Assembly (NCBI GenBank): GCA_018806915.1 | Contig: JAGKQI010000046.1 | Coordinates: 558,001-622,000, forward strand | Length of the DNA stretch: 64,000 nucleotides | Source: Phytophthora colocasiae | Lineage: Eukaryota > Oomycota > Peronosporomycetes > Peronosporales > Peronosporaceae | Direction of reading: 5' to 3' | Shown here: positions 9,664 to 18,612 of the stretch, piece after piece | Layout of the letters: every line of letters starts with the position of its first letter | Numbering within the stretch: the stretch's first letter is position 1 | The notes under the pieces: model-generated | What the model was told of the DNA's origin: nothing | The model's database searches: none | The model's input: the letters and a program-made list of their open reading frames with translations, nothing else | Position numbers and translations under genes: made by a program

Positions 9664-10849
9664 GAAACTCTTGGGATCCCTACGTTACTTGGCGATTTGC
9701 TGTCGGTCGACACGCGCATTTCTCCAGCGTCTCCACCAATTGTGGCGACGTTCGTCACGATTCCAGAGTATTCGACTCCCTCAGGATGCTCGTCACGATC
9801 TTCGCTGGGTGGCTTCGCTTCTTCAGAATGGCGCAGCGAACAGGGTACCAACGAGCATCATGGCCGAAATGCTGGAACCAGCTGTGCATTTGTTCATGGA
9901 TGCAAGCAACGAAGGCCTCGCTGTCCTCTATCCGGCTGCTCGTGAGTATATCCGACTTCAATTTGACGAGGAAGAACGTCTAGCAATGAAGTTGTCAACC
10001 GCCGGTAGCACTTCGTGGTTCAGTATCAATGTACGTGAAGCGTTAAGCGCTGTACTCGCTGTGCTCGTATGGGGACCTCAATGGCAAGCCACCTGTCGTC
10101 CGAAAGACAGACCGCTGCACGTGCGATGCTGGATCGACAATGCCTCCGCGGTCGCCTGGCTAGGAAATCACAATACCAAAAATCTAGCCGGCCAAGAGCT
10201 TACGAGAGTCTTGTCCGGCGCAGAACTATCGTTCAATCTACACGTAACAACCAAGCACCTCGACGGCTCGTCTAACTACCTCGCGGACCTCGGATCAAGA
10301 GCGTGGACTGGACCAACTCTACAGAAATGGACTAATCGTATGCGTTTATGGTGCCAACAGGATATTCCAACCGAATTCCGCAAGATCTACAAGCAAAAAT
10401 TGCCGTCCTGCAATGGCAGTCACTCGCCGACACGTCACGCCAAAGGTATCTCAACACATGGAGACAATGGTGTCGGTTCTGCTGTCGCCATGGCTTCAAG
10501 CAGTGGCTATCACCAACCGACCCAGAACAGCAATCCATACAACTCACTATGTTTGCAGTTGAGTGCTGGCAAGGCCGTAACGAGAACGCGAATAATCGAG
10601 TTGACACCGTACGGGCTAAACTCAGCCATGTCCGATGGTGTCATCAGCTTCGTGCCGGATTCCGACCGTCATTACAACCACAACACGAGCTGGTCATCCA
10701 TGGCATGCAACGTCTCAGTCCCCCTCGACGGAAACGGGCAGCAGTCTCCATCGACATGCTTCGGAAGATCGCCTCATCAGCCGACATGTCCATCGCCCAG
10801 CACCGCGTCATTTGTGGGGCTGCGCTCCTGGGCTTCTTCTTTTGTCTGA
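9602..10849 (+). pseudogene. RT thumb and RNase H of Ngaro-like element
   Basis: The frame picks up the reverse transcriptase C-terminus (HQVEKLLGSLRYLAICC) and continues into an RNase H region with LFMDASNEG, WIDNASAVAWLGNHNTKN and a late YLADLGSRAW. These are typical of DIRS-order RNase H. It lies one frame off the RT ORF. Its last part (after about 10350) overlaps the tyrosine recombinase ORF in another frame and is probably not translated as such; overlapping RT/RH and YR frames are common in this order. Confidence 0.75.
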
Positions 10850-11505
10850 GAGGATCCGAGTACCTATGTTCAAGAGGCAAGCGACATTCATACTGCCTTC
10901 AAGTCGGTGACGTTATCGTACGTGACATTAACGGTGGGGACACACTCAGCTTCAACAAGGCAGCGTCAGTACAGATCACACTAAGAGGAAGCAAGACCGA
11001 CCAATCAGGACGAACAAGCACCCGCGTGCTATTGAAAAGCGGATTGGCTCCTATATGTCCCGTTTTCGCTGCTCTACTACTTCAACGCAACGCGATCCGG
11101 CTTGGTTTGGCGCCTGAGTCACCTCTGTGCTCCATCGGTTACCGGCAACTGTTATCGTCAGAGACAATGACGAAGGTTCTGCGTGCCTCAGCATTACAAA
11201 CCGGCGAGGATCCAGCACGAATTTCGGCACATTCACTTCGAACGGGAGGCGCGACAGCTCTACATACCGCCGGAGTAGACGCGGACACGATACGAATGCA
11301 CGGGCGTTGGTCTTCTGACGCTTACAAGGTATACATCCGAGAAGCTCCAGCGTCGGCACTTCAACTCGCCAAGCTCATGGGCAATGCATCTACCAAGCAA
11401 AGTCGAACCAACCTTACACGTGGGGCAACACGAGCACAAGCGCTCGAGGGTTCGATCAATACCAGCTTACTATTTGCATCCCCAAGAAACATGTCAACGT
11501 GCTGA
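10348..11505 (+). CDS. tyrosine recombinase of Ngaro-like element
   Basis: The 385-residue protein has an N-terminal SAM-like DNA-binding part (SLADTSRQRYLNTWRQW) and the catalytic signature of tyrosine recombinases: an Arg in FFFCLRGSEYL, HSLRTGGATAL (H-x-x-R) and the tyrosine in WSSDAYKVYIR. It would integrate the circular cDNA. The ORF is uninterrupted. It ends inside repeat B1, eight bases before A2. Confidence 0.88.
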   Translation: MVPTGYSNRIPQDLQAKIAVLQWQSLADTSRQRYLNTWRQWCRFCCRHGFKQWLSPTDPEQQSIQLTMFAVECWQGRNENANNRVDTVRAKLSHVRWCHQLRAGFRPSLQPQHELVIHGMQRLSPPRRKRAAVSIDMLRKIASSADMSIAQHRVICGAALLGFFFCLRGSEYLCSRGKRHSYCLQVGDVIVRDINGGDTLSFNKAASVQITLRGSKTDQSGRTSTRVLLKSGLAPICPVFAALLLQRNAIRLGLAPESPLCSIGYRQLLSSETMTKVLRASALQTGEDPARISAHSLRTGGATALHTAGVDADTIRMHGRWSSDAYKVYIREAPASALQLAKLMGNASTKQSRTNLTRGATRAQALEGSINTSLLFASPRNMSTC

Positions 11506-11512
11506 AGGAAAT
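11425..11512 (+). repeat. split direct repeat B1
   Basis: The 88 bp start GCAACACGAGCACAAGC and end GCTGAAGGAAAT. The same sequence recurs as B2, whose first 34 bp are at 11731-11764 and whose remainder is at 13724-13777 beyond the nested MULE. Confidence 0.88.
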
Positions 11513-11713
11513 GGGCATCTGTCGGCTACAGCCGAAGAGCTGGTTTTCGGAGCACGAGGAATGGGGCTTCATCCAGATGTACACTATCCAGAGAAAAAGG
11601 GAGCTCTGCCACCAACCACAAACGGACAGACGTCCTCGCTACCGCAGTCGATACGCGGGACCTCCAGTAGCTTTAGCAAAGTAGTCATTTCCGCTTTTAC
11701 TTCGTCGAAAACA
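11513..11713 (+). repeat. split direct repeat A2
   Basis: Copy of A1 (5995-6195), 201 bp, directly adjoining B1 on its left and separated from B2 by 17 bp. Confidence 0.9.
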
Positions 11714-11730
11714 CCCACCACTCCACACCC

Positions 11731-11764
11731 GCAACACGAGCACAAGCGCTCGAGGGTTCGATCA
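11731..11764 (+). repeat. split direct repeat B2, left part
   Basis: First 34 bp of B2, identical to 11425-11458. It is cut by the MULE-like element; its last nine bases GTTCGATCA are the left copy of the target duplication. Confidence 0.88.
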
Positions 11765-11774
11765 GGTAGACTTT

Positions 11775-11812
11775 TAAATGGATCATATTCCGATCAACAC
11801 AAAAAAGGTCAA
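11775..11812 (+). repeat. left terminal inverted repeat of MULE-like element
   Basis: Reads TAAATGGATCATATTC onward and matches the reverse complement of 13668-13705 with one mismatch. Confidence 0.88.
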
Positions 11813-12576
11813 CCCCATAATTTTGCACTGGTCAAGGGATTTGGTCAAATCTATTGGTTGACCTTGCCCGACATTCCATCTTTGGCTCTGTGCCCACACT
11901 TCTTCCTACCCACTCCCTCCGACCCACAATGCGGCAAGAAGGCTCTCCGTCTTCAGTATCGACGCTGGAACTATCTCCCCGTCATCCGCTGACAGTCACG
12001 ACAGCCGGCAGCACTCACTTGGAAGGCGTTCAGGACGAAGCAGGAGCTCGGAGCGCAGAAGCCTCTCAAGTCGGAGCTCGAACCCTCAACATGATCCAAA
12101 ACCGATGCAGACGTTGGAGTTCAGGGCGTGAGCGACACTGAAGCAAGTCCCGGAGACCTGCGGGAGGGCGAAGAAGATGGAGTTCTGGGCGTGGGCGACA
12201 CCGATGCAGGAGCCGGAGCCGGAGATTCGAACGAAGCAGGAGCCGGAGACGGAATACTAGGCGTGAGCGCCGATGAAGGAGCCAGAGTTTGGAAAGAAGC
12301 AGAAGCCGGAGCTCTGGATGTGGTTAAGGCAGGAGCCGAAGGCGGAATTCCAGGAGTCGGCGACGCCTAAGAAGGAGTTCGGAGATTGAACGCCACGCAA
12401 GTCTGAGCAGCCCTCCTCGCTCAAGTAATACCGATGGCGATCGGCTGACAATACCTACTCATCCTAGGCTAGACCAGACCACGACAGCAGCACCTGTTGA
12501 AGTAAGTGCGGCACCTACCAGGCGCAGGAATACTGTGTTGCATGCCGCTGGACACGCATTTACACGCTACAACTAG

Positions 12577-12879
12577 TCCGACGTCAGGACGTCGAACAGG
12601 TATAGCACATATAGAAGCGCAAAATGCAAAGGCAAACTGCAATTTATTCACAAGAAGAACGAGTACGAGTTTCGCGATGAGCACACGTGTCAGCGTGGCC
12701 GGCGTGCCACTTTGTTGCCGGAACTGGTTGTGACTGAAGATATGGAAGAGGCTACGGATACTATGGCCCCGACACGTATGGATCGTACTCCGGAACCTAT
12801 TTGGAAGCAAGTACGCGATGGCTTCTACCCTGAATCTCTCTGTCTTTCGTTAAGTATGGGCTTACATGCGAACAAGTAA
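12577..12879 (+). pseudogene. FLYWCH/WRKY-GCM-like zinc-finger remnant
   Basis: An open frame between stops contains YSTYRSAKCKGKLQF and, 15 residues on, FRDEHTC. This spacing of Cys, Cys, His, Cys resembles the zinc-binding fold found at the N-terminus of many MULE transposases (FLYWCH/WRKY-GCM1 type). It could be the last trace of the element's own transposase. It is short and has no clear start. Confidence 0.45.
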
Positions 12880-13203
12880 TCCAGCGTGGGCATCGGACTC
12901 GGCGGAGCCATTTCGATCCAGACCTGCATGGTGTAGTGGAAGCCCCTCTGTTATCATTGGTGCCAGGTAGCAGGCAGCCATTTCTCCAATTCTACAGCAA
13001 TAAACCTCTAGAACGGTTCAATCGTGATATCGCATTGCCGTCTCCCCACCCGTCACTACCTGCTTTCATCGCCACGATTCAAATCCTCTCCCAATGCCAC
13101 GTCGATCGAATCGATGACATGGCGAAGTGTCATGCTACCAGTGAATCTCTCTGAATCTGTAGTCTTGGAATAGTGTCAATATACTTATGTACGGTCATTT
13201 ACA

Positions 13204-13613
13204 GGCAAGGGGACGTTCAAACAACTCTCGCAGGTACAGGAGAACGACGAGATTATACTGGTGAACAACATATCGGCCAAGGAGTACGGCTTCCACGAGA
13301 CCATGCAGTACATTATGAACGTGCCCAAGCCGGCAGTGATCCGATTCCGCAGACCTCCAGCAAACAGACTTAAGGCTGGCGGCTCGCCTCCTAAGCTGAT
13401 AGAGAGCGCATCGCTGCCAACGTCTCAGATGGCGGCGATAAACAATGCTGCACAGCCACAACGGGCGCCATCTCCAGGACGTTCATCCAGTAATGCCGGC
13501 CCGCCACCGGCTCCTGTACGGAGTCAGTCTGCGAGCACGTACTACAATTTAGATATTCACGAGCACATACCGTCACGGCTTACTGGTGTTACTGTACCTG
13601 ATGTTCATGTATT
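13204..13613 (+). pseudogene. captured PDZ-domain gene fragment
   Basis: After an acceptor-like TTTACAG the frame reads GKGTFKQLSQVQ, ENDEIILVNN, TMQYIMNV and PAVIRFRRP. This is the second half of a PDZ domain (the ‘GD-I-VN’ strand and the closing strand). A Pro/Ser/Ala-rich linker follows and the frame then runs into the right inverted repeat. PDZ domains bind protein C-termini; here only a fragment remains. The start at an exon border suggests it was copied from a genomic, intron-containing host gene. Confidence 0.65.
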
Positions 13614-13667
13614 TTTTAGGCGATCAACTTTGGTCAACGTTTTTGAAGTGGTCAACGGATTTGGTCA

Positions 13668-13705
13668 TTGACCTTTTTTGTTTTGATCGGAATATGATCC
13701 ATTTA
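13668..13705 (-). repeat. right terminal inverted repeat of MULE-like element
   Basis: Reverse-complement partner of 11775-11812. The 9-bp target duplication follows at 13715-13723. Confidence 0.88.
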
Positions 13706-13723
13706 TAATCCTTCGTTCGATCA

Positions 13724-13777
13724 ATACCAGCTTACTATTTGCATCCCCAAGAAACATGTCAACGTGCTGAAGGAAAT
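13724..13777 (+). repeat. split direct repeat B2, right part
   Basis: The 54 bp from ATACCAGCTTAC to GGAAAT match 11459-11512. They end the Ngaro-like element; TATGAGGG of the flank follows. Confidence 0.85.
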
Positions 13778-13842
13778 TATGAGGGTACTGAAATATTTTA
13801 ATGCATTAGAGTGCAACAGGCATGCCATACCGGTAACAAGGT

Positions 13843-14724
13843 TCAGCTCAACGTGGGAATAGATCGAGTGACCTGATAAGCCACAGCACGGGCCATGTCC
13901 AAGTCGGGGCCTAACACACTGGCTATGTCATAGTATCGTTCGATGCTATCACGAATATCACCACCACCTTCTCTAACAGTTGGTAACACCTCTTTCAGCT
14001 TCAATCTCTTCACGGGAAGTTCGAAACACGGTAGCGTGAACTCGGTGGTAGTGGCAGTACCAGCAGTCCATGGCTGCGCCAGTAGCGCTTTTATCACCTC
14101 GAAAGCCTCACCTGGCTCGGAGACTGCCGCCTTGCGGATACAGGTCGAGCTGTTTGTCTCCTTGTCCACCCAGAAGAAAACCCAGTTCTCTTTCAAATCA
14201 GTAAGTAGCGCCATTACTGGGTGGTCAACAAGCAGATCCAAAGCGATCAGCTCCGACATTGCCTGAAAGTGATTACTTTGTATAACATCTTTTTTCACTT
14301 CAATAAGCATCTTCACTTCAGGCAAGTGCTGTGTCTCGGAAGGGAACTTCTTCACAATATCACTCAGTATTAGGAGATCGGTACGTCCAGTGAGCTTAAT
14401 CTTGTGACCAGGAACATTAACACTGAGGATGTTTTCGCCCTTTTCCACGGCAATCACGGATAGCTGCTGCTTCTTAAGCACATCGTCAATGTTGCGTTCC
14501 ACGTACTCGAGATATTGTTTGCACTGCTGCTCCTCAGTGAGCTCGACCTTTACGCCGTTTACAATAACTGTCTTCCACACGTATGGGTCAACCGAAGAGA
14601 CCTCTGTAGCAGCGAACGGGTTAGTTGCCTCTGCATTCAATTCTTCCCAAGACGAGAAAACGGGCATGAAGCGACGAAAATCGGTTAAGTAGGACCAGCA
14701 AAAGCGGTGAGGATAAAGCGACAC
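13843..14724 (-). CDS. Crinkler-type C-terminal nuclease-like domain, orphan ORF
   Basis: The 293-residue ORF has a PD-(D/E)xK-like core: [10 protein letters not shown] (Asp near 116) followed by MLIEVKK (Glu near 142, Lys near 144) and a helix with Gln ([12 protein letters not shown]). Such restriction-endonuclease-like domains form the C-terminal module of many CRN effectors, which are secreted and act in the host nucleus. There is no signal, LFLAK or HVLV header, so this is either a separated C-terminus or part of a multi-exon gene. The first 35 codons lie inside a 349-bp inverted repeat arm; a start at Met20 (14667) is as plausible. Function is inferred from the motif only. Confidence 0.6.
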   Translation of the reverse strand: MSLYPHRFCWSYLTDFRRFMPVFSSWEELNAEATNPFAATEVSSVDPYVWKTVIVNGVKVELTEEQQCKQYLEYVERNIDDVLKKQQLSVIAVEKGENILSVNVPGHKIKLTGRTDLLILSDIVKKFPSETQHLPEVKMLIEVKKDVIQSNHFQAMSELIALDLLVDHPVMALLTDLKENWVFFWVDKETNSSTCIRKAAVSEPGEAFEVIKALLAQPWTAGTATTTEFTLPCFELPVKRLKLKEVLPTVREGGGDIRDSIERYYDIASVLGPDLDMARAVAYQVTRSIPTLS

Positions 14725-14968
14725 AAGATCTATTCAAGCCCGATAAGTTGGGAAGAAAACATTGCTGATATTGATGAGCTCTGATATTGGTTGGTTTCAT
14801 GTGCATTCGTTGACTTAGGTCTGATGCCGAGATATCCCGATATGAACACCACGCACCTCAAATTGTAGCACTGGTTGATCAGGAACGCCATGTCGCTCAT
14901 CTTTCGTAGATGGAATGGATAGAAGTTTTCGTTGTGGGAGACTTGGAGATGGTTGTGGTTGTACGTCA
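14620..14968 (-). repeat. inverted repeat arm 1 (349 bp)
   Basis: Matches the reverse complement of 17397-17745 over about 349 bp with few mismatches. The arm spans the 5' part of the nuclease-like ORF and its upstream region. Confidence 0.85.
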
Positions 14969-15194
14969 AGCTACAAAACACTTTCTATAAGTGAATTGCT
15001 CGTACACAGTGCACAGCAAGCAACATACCCGTATCAACGGTGAAGGAACTCGCCAAAGACGATCATTTTTCTTGCGATTCTGGTGTGATCGGACTCCTCG
15101 GAGTATCGGAGTTGTGGTCACTCGTTTTACTGGAGCTGGTGGTGGCGATATGAATGTTTGTCTCTGAGCTGTGTTTTCTGTTGGTCTACTCGCT

Positions 15195-15887
15195 TCACTC
15201 TGTACTGGCACATTGTCGTGGCTCGATGCCAGTAGGGAATTGAATCCCTGGTACGGTGCTCATGGGTCGATATGTGTTATCCGCTTCGTACGTTGCCTGG
15301 TTTGGAGTATAGAGCGTCATACTACCCGTACAAGCCAGAAGACGACCGAGTTGTCCGACAAGCATTGGCTCGCAGGATCTGGCTGCACACTCATGCCCAC
15401 CACTCATAGTGAATTCCACCAGCCATACGCTTTCGTCAGCCCATACGAGCTGATTGAGATGGCGATTGGGAGGAAGCGTGCTCCTAGCGACATACCGGTT
15501 CCACGTTTCCAAAGGTATGTGCTGTTCCACGAGGAAGTCGCCACCGTTTGCCAATCTCCGAGCGTTGCCTAGATCAAGTGTCTTCAGACTGCTCTTCAAT
15601 CTCTCCATGGCACCGCGCGCTTCCGCTGAGATGGCTTCGAGCGGAGGTCTAATCATCAGTTGTTGTCGAGAGTGTGGCAATATCTTCCCTTCCCCGTCGG
15701 ATAAGCTGTACACGTCCGGGACTTGCGCAGACTGATGGAATCCGTGTGGTTGCATGCCTTCGGGTTTGACGATTACGAAGAAATTCACAAAAGAGATGTT
15801 GGAGAACTTTTTGTGCGTTTTCCTACAGAAACTATGAACCTCCGATTGAAGGAAGATGACGAGACACACTCCGATAGTGAAGCTCAT
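15195..15887 (-). CDS. hypothetical protein fragment
   Basis: The 230-codon ORF has good coding character from about residue 45 onward (RPPLEAISAEARGAMERL, FLVEQHIPLETWNRYV, GQLGRLLACTGSMTLY, VPGIQFPTGI). The FPTG-type end and the preceding strands faintly recall Uma2-like nuclease-fold proteins that are numerous in oomycetes, but no catalytic set is visible and the frame stops at 15195; related reading may continue in another frame at 14966-15211. Probably a truncated gene. It is divergent from the CRN gene starting at 15914, whose 5' region it overlaps. Confidence 0.35.
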   Translation of the reverse strand: MSFTIGVCLVIFLQSEVHSFCRKTHKKFSNISFVNFFVIVKPEGMQPHGFHQSAQVPDVYSLSDGEGKILPHSRQQLMIRPPLEAISAEARGAMERLKSSLKTLDLGNARRLANGGDFLVEQHIPLETWNRYVARSTLPPNRHLNQLVWADESVWLVEFTMSGGHECAARSCEPMLVGQLGRLLACTGSMTLYTPNQATYEADNTYRPMSTVPGIQFPTGIEPRQCASTE

Positions 15888-15890
15888 TTC
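15884..15890 (+). promoter_or_regulatory. oomycete initiator-like TCATTTC upstream of CRN
   Basis: TCATTTC fits the oomycete Inr core TCAYTYY and lies 24 bases before the ATG at 15914. The CRN at 18613 has TCATTCC at a corresponding place, followed in both by AGAATC and GCCGACTCGAG. Confidence 0.4.
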
Positions 15891-15913
15891 AGAATCTGCC
15901 GACTCGAGGGAAG

Positions 15914-17225
15914 ATGGTGAAGCTGTTCTGTGCGATTGTCGGGGAGGGAAGTGCGTTCGAGGTGAACATTGACAATACTGAGTCGGTTTCCGCGTTGCAG
16001 AAGGTGATCAAGGAGGAAAAAAAGAACGACTTAACGGGTGTCGATGCTGACAAGCTACAACTTTTCCTGGCGAAGACAGAGGAAAGCGGCTGGTTGTCAT
16101 ATGACGAAGATCTGGCCAATAATAATAAGCTGCTGCTGAACCGTGTTGACACTTCAAAGTTGAAGGCGTTATGGCCCACGTGGAAGTTGAACAGAGCTAA
16201 AGATCCGCGGTTGTTTGGGGAAGATGTACCGCTTGGAGAGGATGTGGTTCACGTACTCGTGAGACTTCGTGAGGAGCAATCTGTGCCGAGTCGGACGCGA
16301 GTGCACTCCGAAATCGAAGATCAGAAGTCGATGAAGAGACTGAAAACGAGTGAAGTGAAGAAGTGGGAATGGAAGGAAGAAGAACCAGTGTATTCTAGAG
16401 GTCGCAGACTTTTCTTCGTCAATCGAGAGAAGGCGGTGAAGGACCTCATCGAATTCCACGAAGTAAATTTCAATCGGGCGAAAGACGGATCTGGCCTAAC
16501 ATGGGTGATTCCGCTTTTGGACAATGTGTTTGGACTCGGAAAGTCGAGATTTGGTCAAGAGTACATTCGGAGATGCCAGTCGCTAAAGCCTGACACGACA
16601 GCGGATGAATTTATGAACACTTTATGCAGCTGCCACACGATACGTATCACGTTGACACAAGCGCATGTTCTGGACGAGAATGGTGACTTTGATTATTATC
16701 TAGCGTCACAAAGTTTGATCGAACGCATCCGAGATTTCTTCGAAGCGAATTATGACGTTTTACCCCACGCTTTCGACAACCTTAAAGATGGGTTCCTCTT
16801 GACAAAGTTGACAGAGGAAGTGGGGCCCCTTTTCATTGTGATCGATGAAATCGGCTTGACTTTTGACCACAAAAAACTGGATAATGCTGCGAGGAGAGAA
16901 CAATTATTCGAGTTTTGCAAAATGTTGCAGCTTCTGTTTGAGAATCGGAAACTGTTTTTCCTCATTGCCGGTAGAGCGTCATTCCTGGACTATGTTACGA
17001 GGTACAGAATGTTTAATATCCCCTTCAAGTTCGAGCAACTCGATCTTCATCCCCTTGGGCGTGATTCGATCAATCATCAAGAGGACGATCATCAAGAAGA
17101 CGCGATGGGAAGAAACAAAGAGCGAGAGAATTCGGGACCAATTGCAACTGACTGAGGAGCAAGTGACACTGGCTGCTGATCATCTCTTTGAGACGACATT
17201 TGGCCACCCACGGTCGTTGCAATGA
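15914..17225 (+). pseudogene. Crinkler (CRN) effector with NTPase-like domain, broken
   Basis: The N-terminus MVKLFCAIVGEGSAFEV is a CRN ubiquitin-like header; LFLAK is at residues 50-54 and the header ends with HVLVRLRE, where the usual Pro of HVLVxxP is Arg. Next comes a P-loop-like NTPase region: VFGLGKSRFG, then PLFIVIDEIG (Walker B) and FFLIAGRAS. CRN headers direct the protein into host cells; the C-terminal modules act in the nucleus. The frame shifts near 17085: the first frame ends at 17155, while the matching sequence (TRWEETKSERI ... TTFGHPRSL) goes on in another frame to a stop at 17225. The remaining third found in the paralogue at 18613-20424 is missing. Confidence 0.82.
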
Positions 17226-17396
17226 TGGCTGTCTGAACGTTCTTTTCATATGCGCGACGAAGTATGGAGCTCATCTGCAAGAGGCATTTGGATCGGCGAA
17301 ATCGGTCATATACACCGAGGCGATGCAATCGACGGAAAAGAAGAAAAAGAAGGCCACAACCACCACGAAAAAGAAGGTCACAACCAAGTTCATCCA

Positions 17397-17745
17397 TGAC
17401 GTACAACCACAACCATCTCTAAGTCTCCCACAACGAAAACTTCTATCCATTCCATCTACGAAAGATGAGCGACATGGTGTTCCTGATCAACCAGTGCTAC
17501 AATTTGAGGTGCGTGGTGTTCATATCGGGATATCTCGGCATCAGACCTAAGTCAACGAATGCACATGAAACCAACCAATATCAGAGCTCATCAATATCAG
17601 CAATGTTTTCTTCCCAACTTATCGGGCTTGAATAGATCTTGTGTCGCTTTATCCTCACCGCTTTTGTTGGTCCTACTTAACCGATTTTCGTCGCTTCATG
17701 CCTGTTTTCTCGTCTTGGGAAGAATTGAATGCAGAGGCAACTAAC
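17397..17745 (+). repeat. inverted repeat arm 2 (349 bp)
   Basis: Reverse-complement partner of 14620-14968. The outer edge at 17745 joins kinesin pseudogene sequence, whereas the first arm joins the nuclease-like coding sequence. Confidence 0.85.
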
Positions 17746-17749
17746 GCAG

Positions 17750-18462
17750 CGTATCTGATCGAATCCAGAGCTTTTCGCAAGTGGATTTTGGTCGCCAACA
17801 CATTTGTGATCATGATCGTGGATGAAGGTTTGTCCGTCTCCAGGTAGCACTTGAGCAGCATCGTGAGTTTCGAGTTCCTGTAGGGAATGTGTCCTTTCCC
17901 CCTTCGAGCTTGTACCATTCCTTGAGGGATAGCAGACTCGAGTTAATCTCTCGAGCTTCCTTATGCTCCTTGGAACTGCGAGCCAGACCTTCGCCCGTGT
18001 ACTCCGCACCAGCGAGATCAACCAGCACGAACATCCCACCAGGACACTTCGCCTTCTCTGCTTCAACACGAGCTTTCATGGCTGTTACCTCTGCCTCTGC
18101 GGCATCAACTTGGCTCTGCAACGTCTGCAGTCGATCTTCGTCCTCTTTAGGAGGACGGACACCGGAAAGAACTGGTTTCCCATCGACGATTATGTACATG
18201 TGCGACTGGTTCGCAATATACAAGTCGTCACGAGTTTTTCCCAGAGGAATCACTCGGGACTGCACTAAGGCGACTTCCTGTCGAGCTTCTGCAAGTGCCG
18301 TCGTCACGATCTCGAGCAAGCCCCCCTCACTCTCTGCAAACAGATTTTTGAGAACTAACCGCTGGCACATACCTAGCTCAGCGTCATATCCGAAGATCGT
18401 GTGTCTTCCCACTGCTCGTGTGGCCGTACGCGAAGCAACACGACGTTGCACCACTAGCATTC
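17750..18462 (-). pseudogene. kinesin motor-domain pseudogene fragment
   Basis: The minus strand has kinesin motor landmarks: FVLVDLAGAE (switch II region), EINSSLLSLKE, and in a second frame HIPYRNSKLTMLLK, then IMITNV and SIRYA. Between them is a one-frame shift near 17900. The P-loop and the first half of the motor are absent; in their place is a coiled-coil-like stretch (LQTLQSQVDAAEAEVTAMKA). It ends on the left at the inverted repeat border and on the right just upstream of the next CRN. Confidence 0.75.
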
Positions 18463-18582
18463 CCGGCTGGCCTCGGCAAGTCCAGCAGCAGCAGTTCCAT
18501 CACTCACTTACCAATCTTGGGTGACGTGATACGCCTTCATCACATTTCACCTAATACGGACGGAAATTCTCCCTCTTTTCAT

Positions 18583-18589
18583 TCATTCC
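18583..18589 (+). promoter_or_regulatory. oomycete initiator-like TCATTCC upstream of CRN
   Basis: TCATTCC fits the Inr core TCAYTYY and lies 24 bases before the ATG at 18613, just as in the sister gene. From here to the ATG the two genes are almost identical, while sequence farther upstream differs (kinesin debris here). Confidence 0.4.
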
Positions 18590-18612
18590 AGAATCCGCCG
18601 ACTCGAGAGAAG

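Larger units (their letters stand above)
11765..13714. mobile_element. MULE-like element (Pack-MULE type) nested in B2
   Basis: The 1950-bp element is flanked by a perfect 9-bp duplication GTTCGATCA (11756-11764 and 13715-13723), the size made by Mutator-like transposases. Terminal inverted repeats lie at 11775-11812 and 13668-13705 (37 of 38 bases match). Inside are a degenerate Glu/Gly/Ala-coding repeat zone (about 12120-12370), a zinc-finger-like remnant (12577-12879) and a PDZ-type gene fragment (13204-13613). No full transposase is present, so it is non-autonomous. Confidence 0.85.
5995..13777 (+). mobile_element. Ngaro-like tyrosine-recombinase retrotransposon with nested MULE
   Basis: The element has split direct repeats in the order A1-ORFs-B1-A2-B2: A1 5995-6195, B1 11425-11512, A2 11513-11713, B2 from 11731 and, after an insertion, to 13777. 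It encodes Gag-like ORFs, a reverse transcriptase with RNase H, and a tyrosine recombinase. This arrangement, with no DDE integrase and no methyltransferase domain, is that of Ngaro-group elements in the DIRS order, which replicate through a circular intermediate and make no target duplication. The trinucleotide AAT stands at the left border, the B1/A2 border and the right border, as expected for recombination at a short match. Without the nested MULE it is about 5.8 kb. At least two ORFs carry breaks. Confidence 0.85.

Noticed and set aside
12128..12370. 80-codon Glu/Gly/Ala-rich ORF as a real gene
   Set aside because: It is a translation of a degenerate short repeat inside a non-autonomous MULE; no domain or conserved start.
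18418..18612. Upstream extension of the CRN ORF to 18418
   Set aside because: The added codons lie over kinesin antisense sequence and non-coding DNA; the CRN header and the sister gene place the start at 18613.
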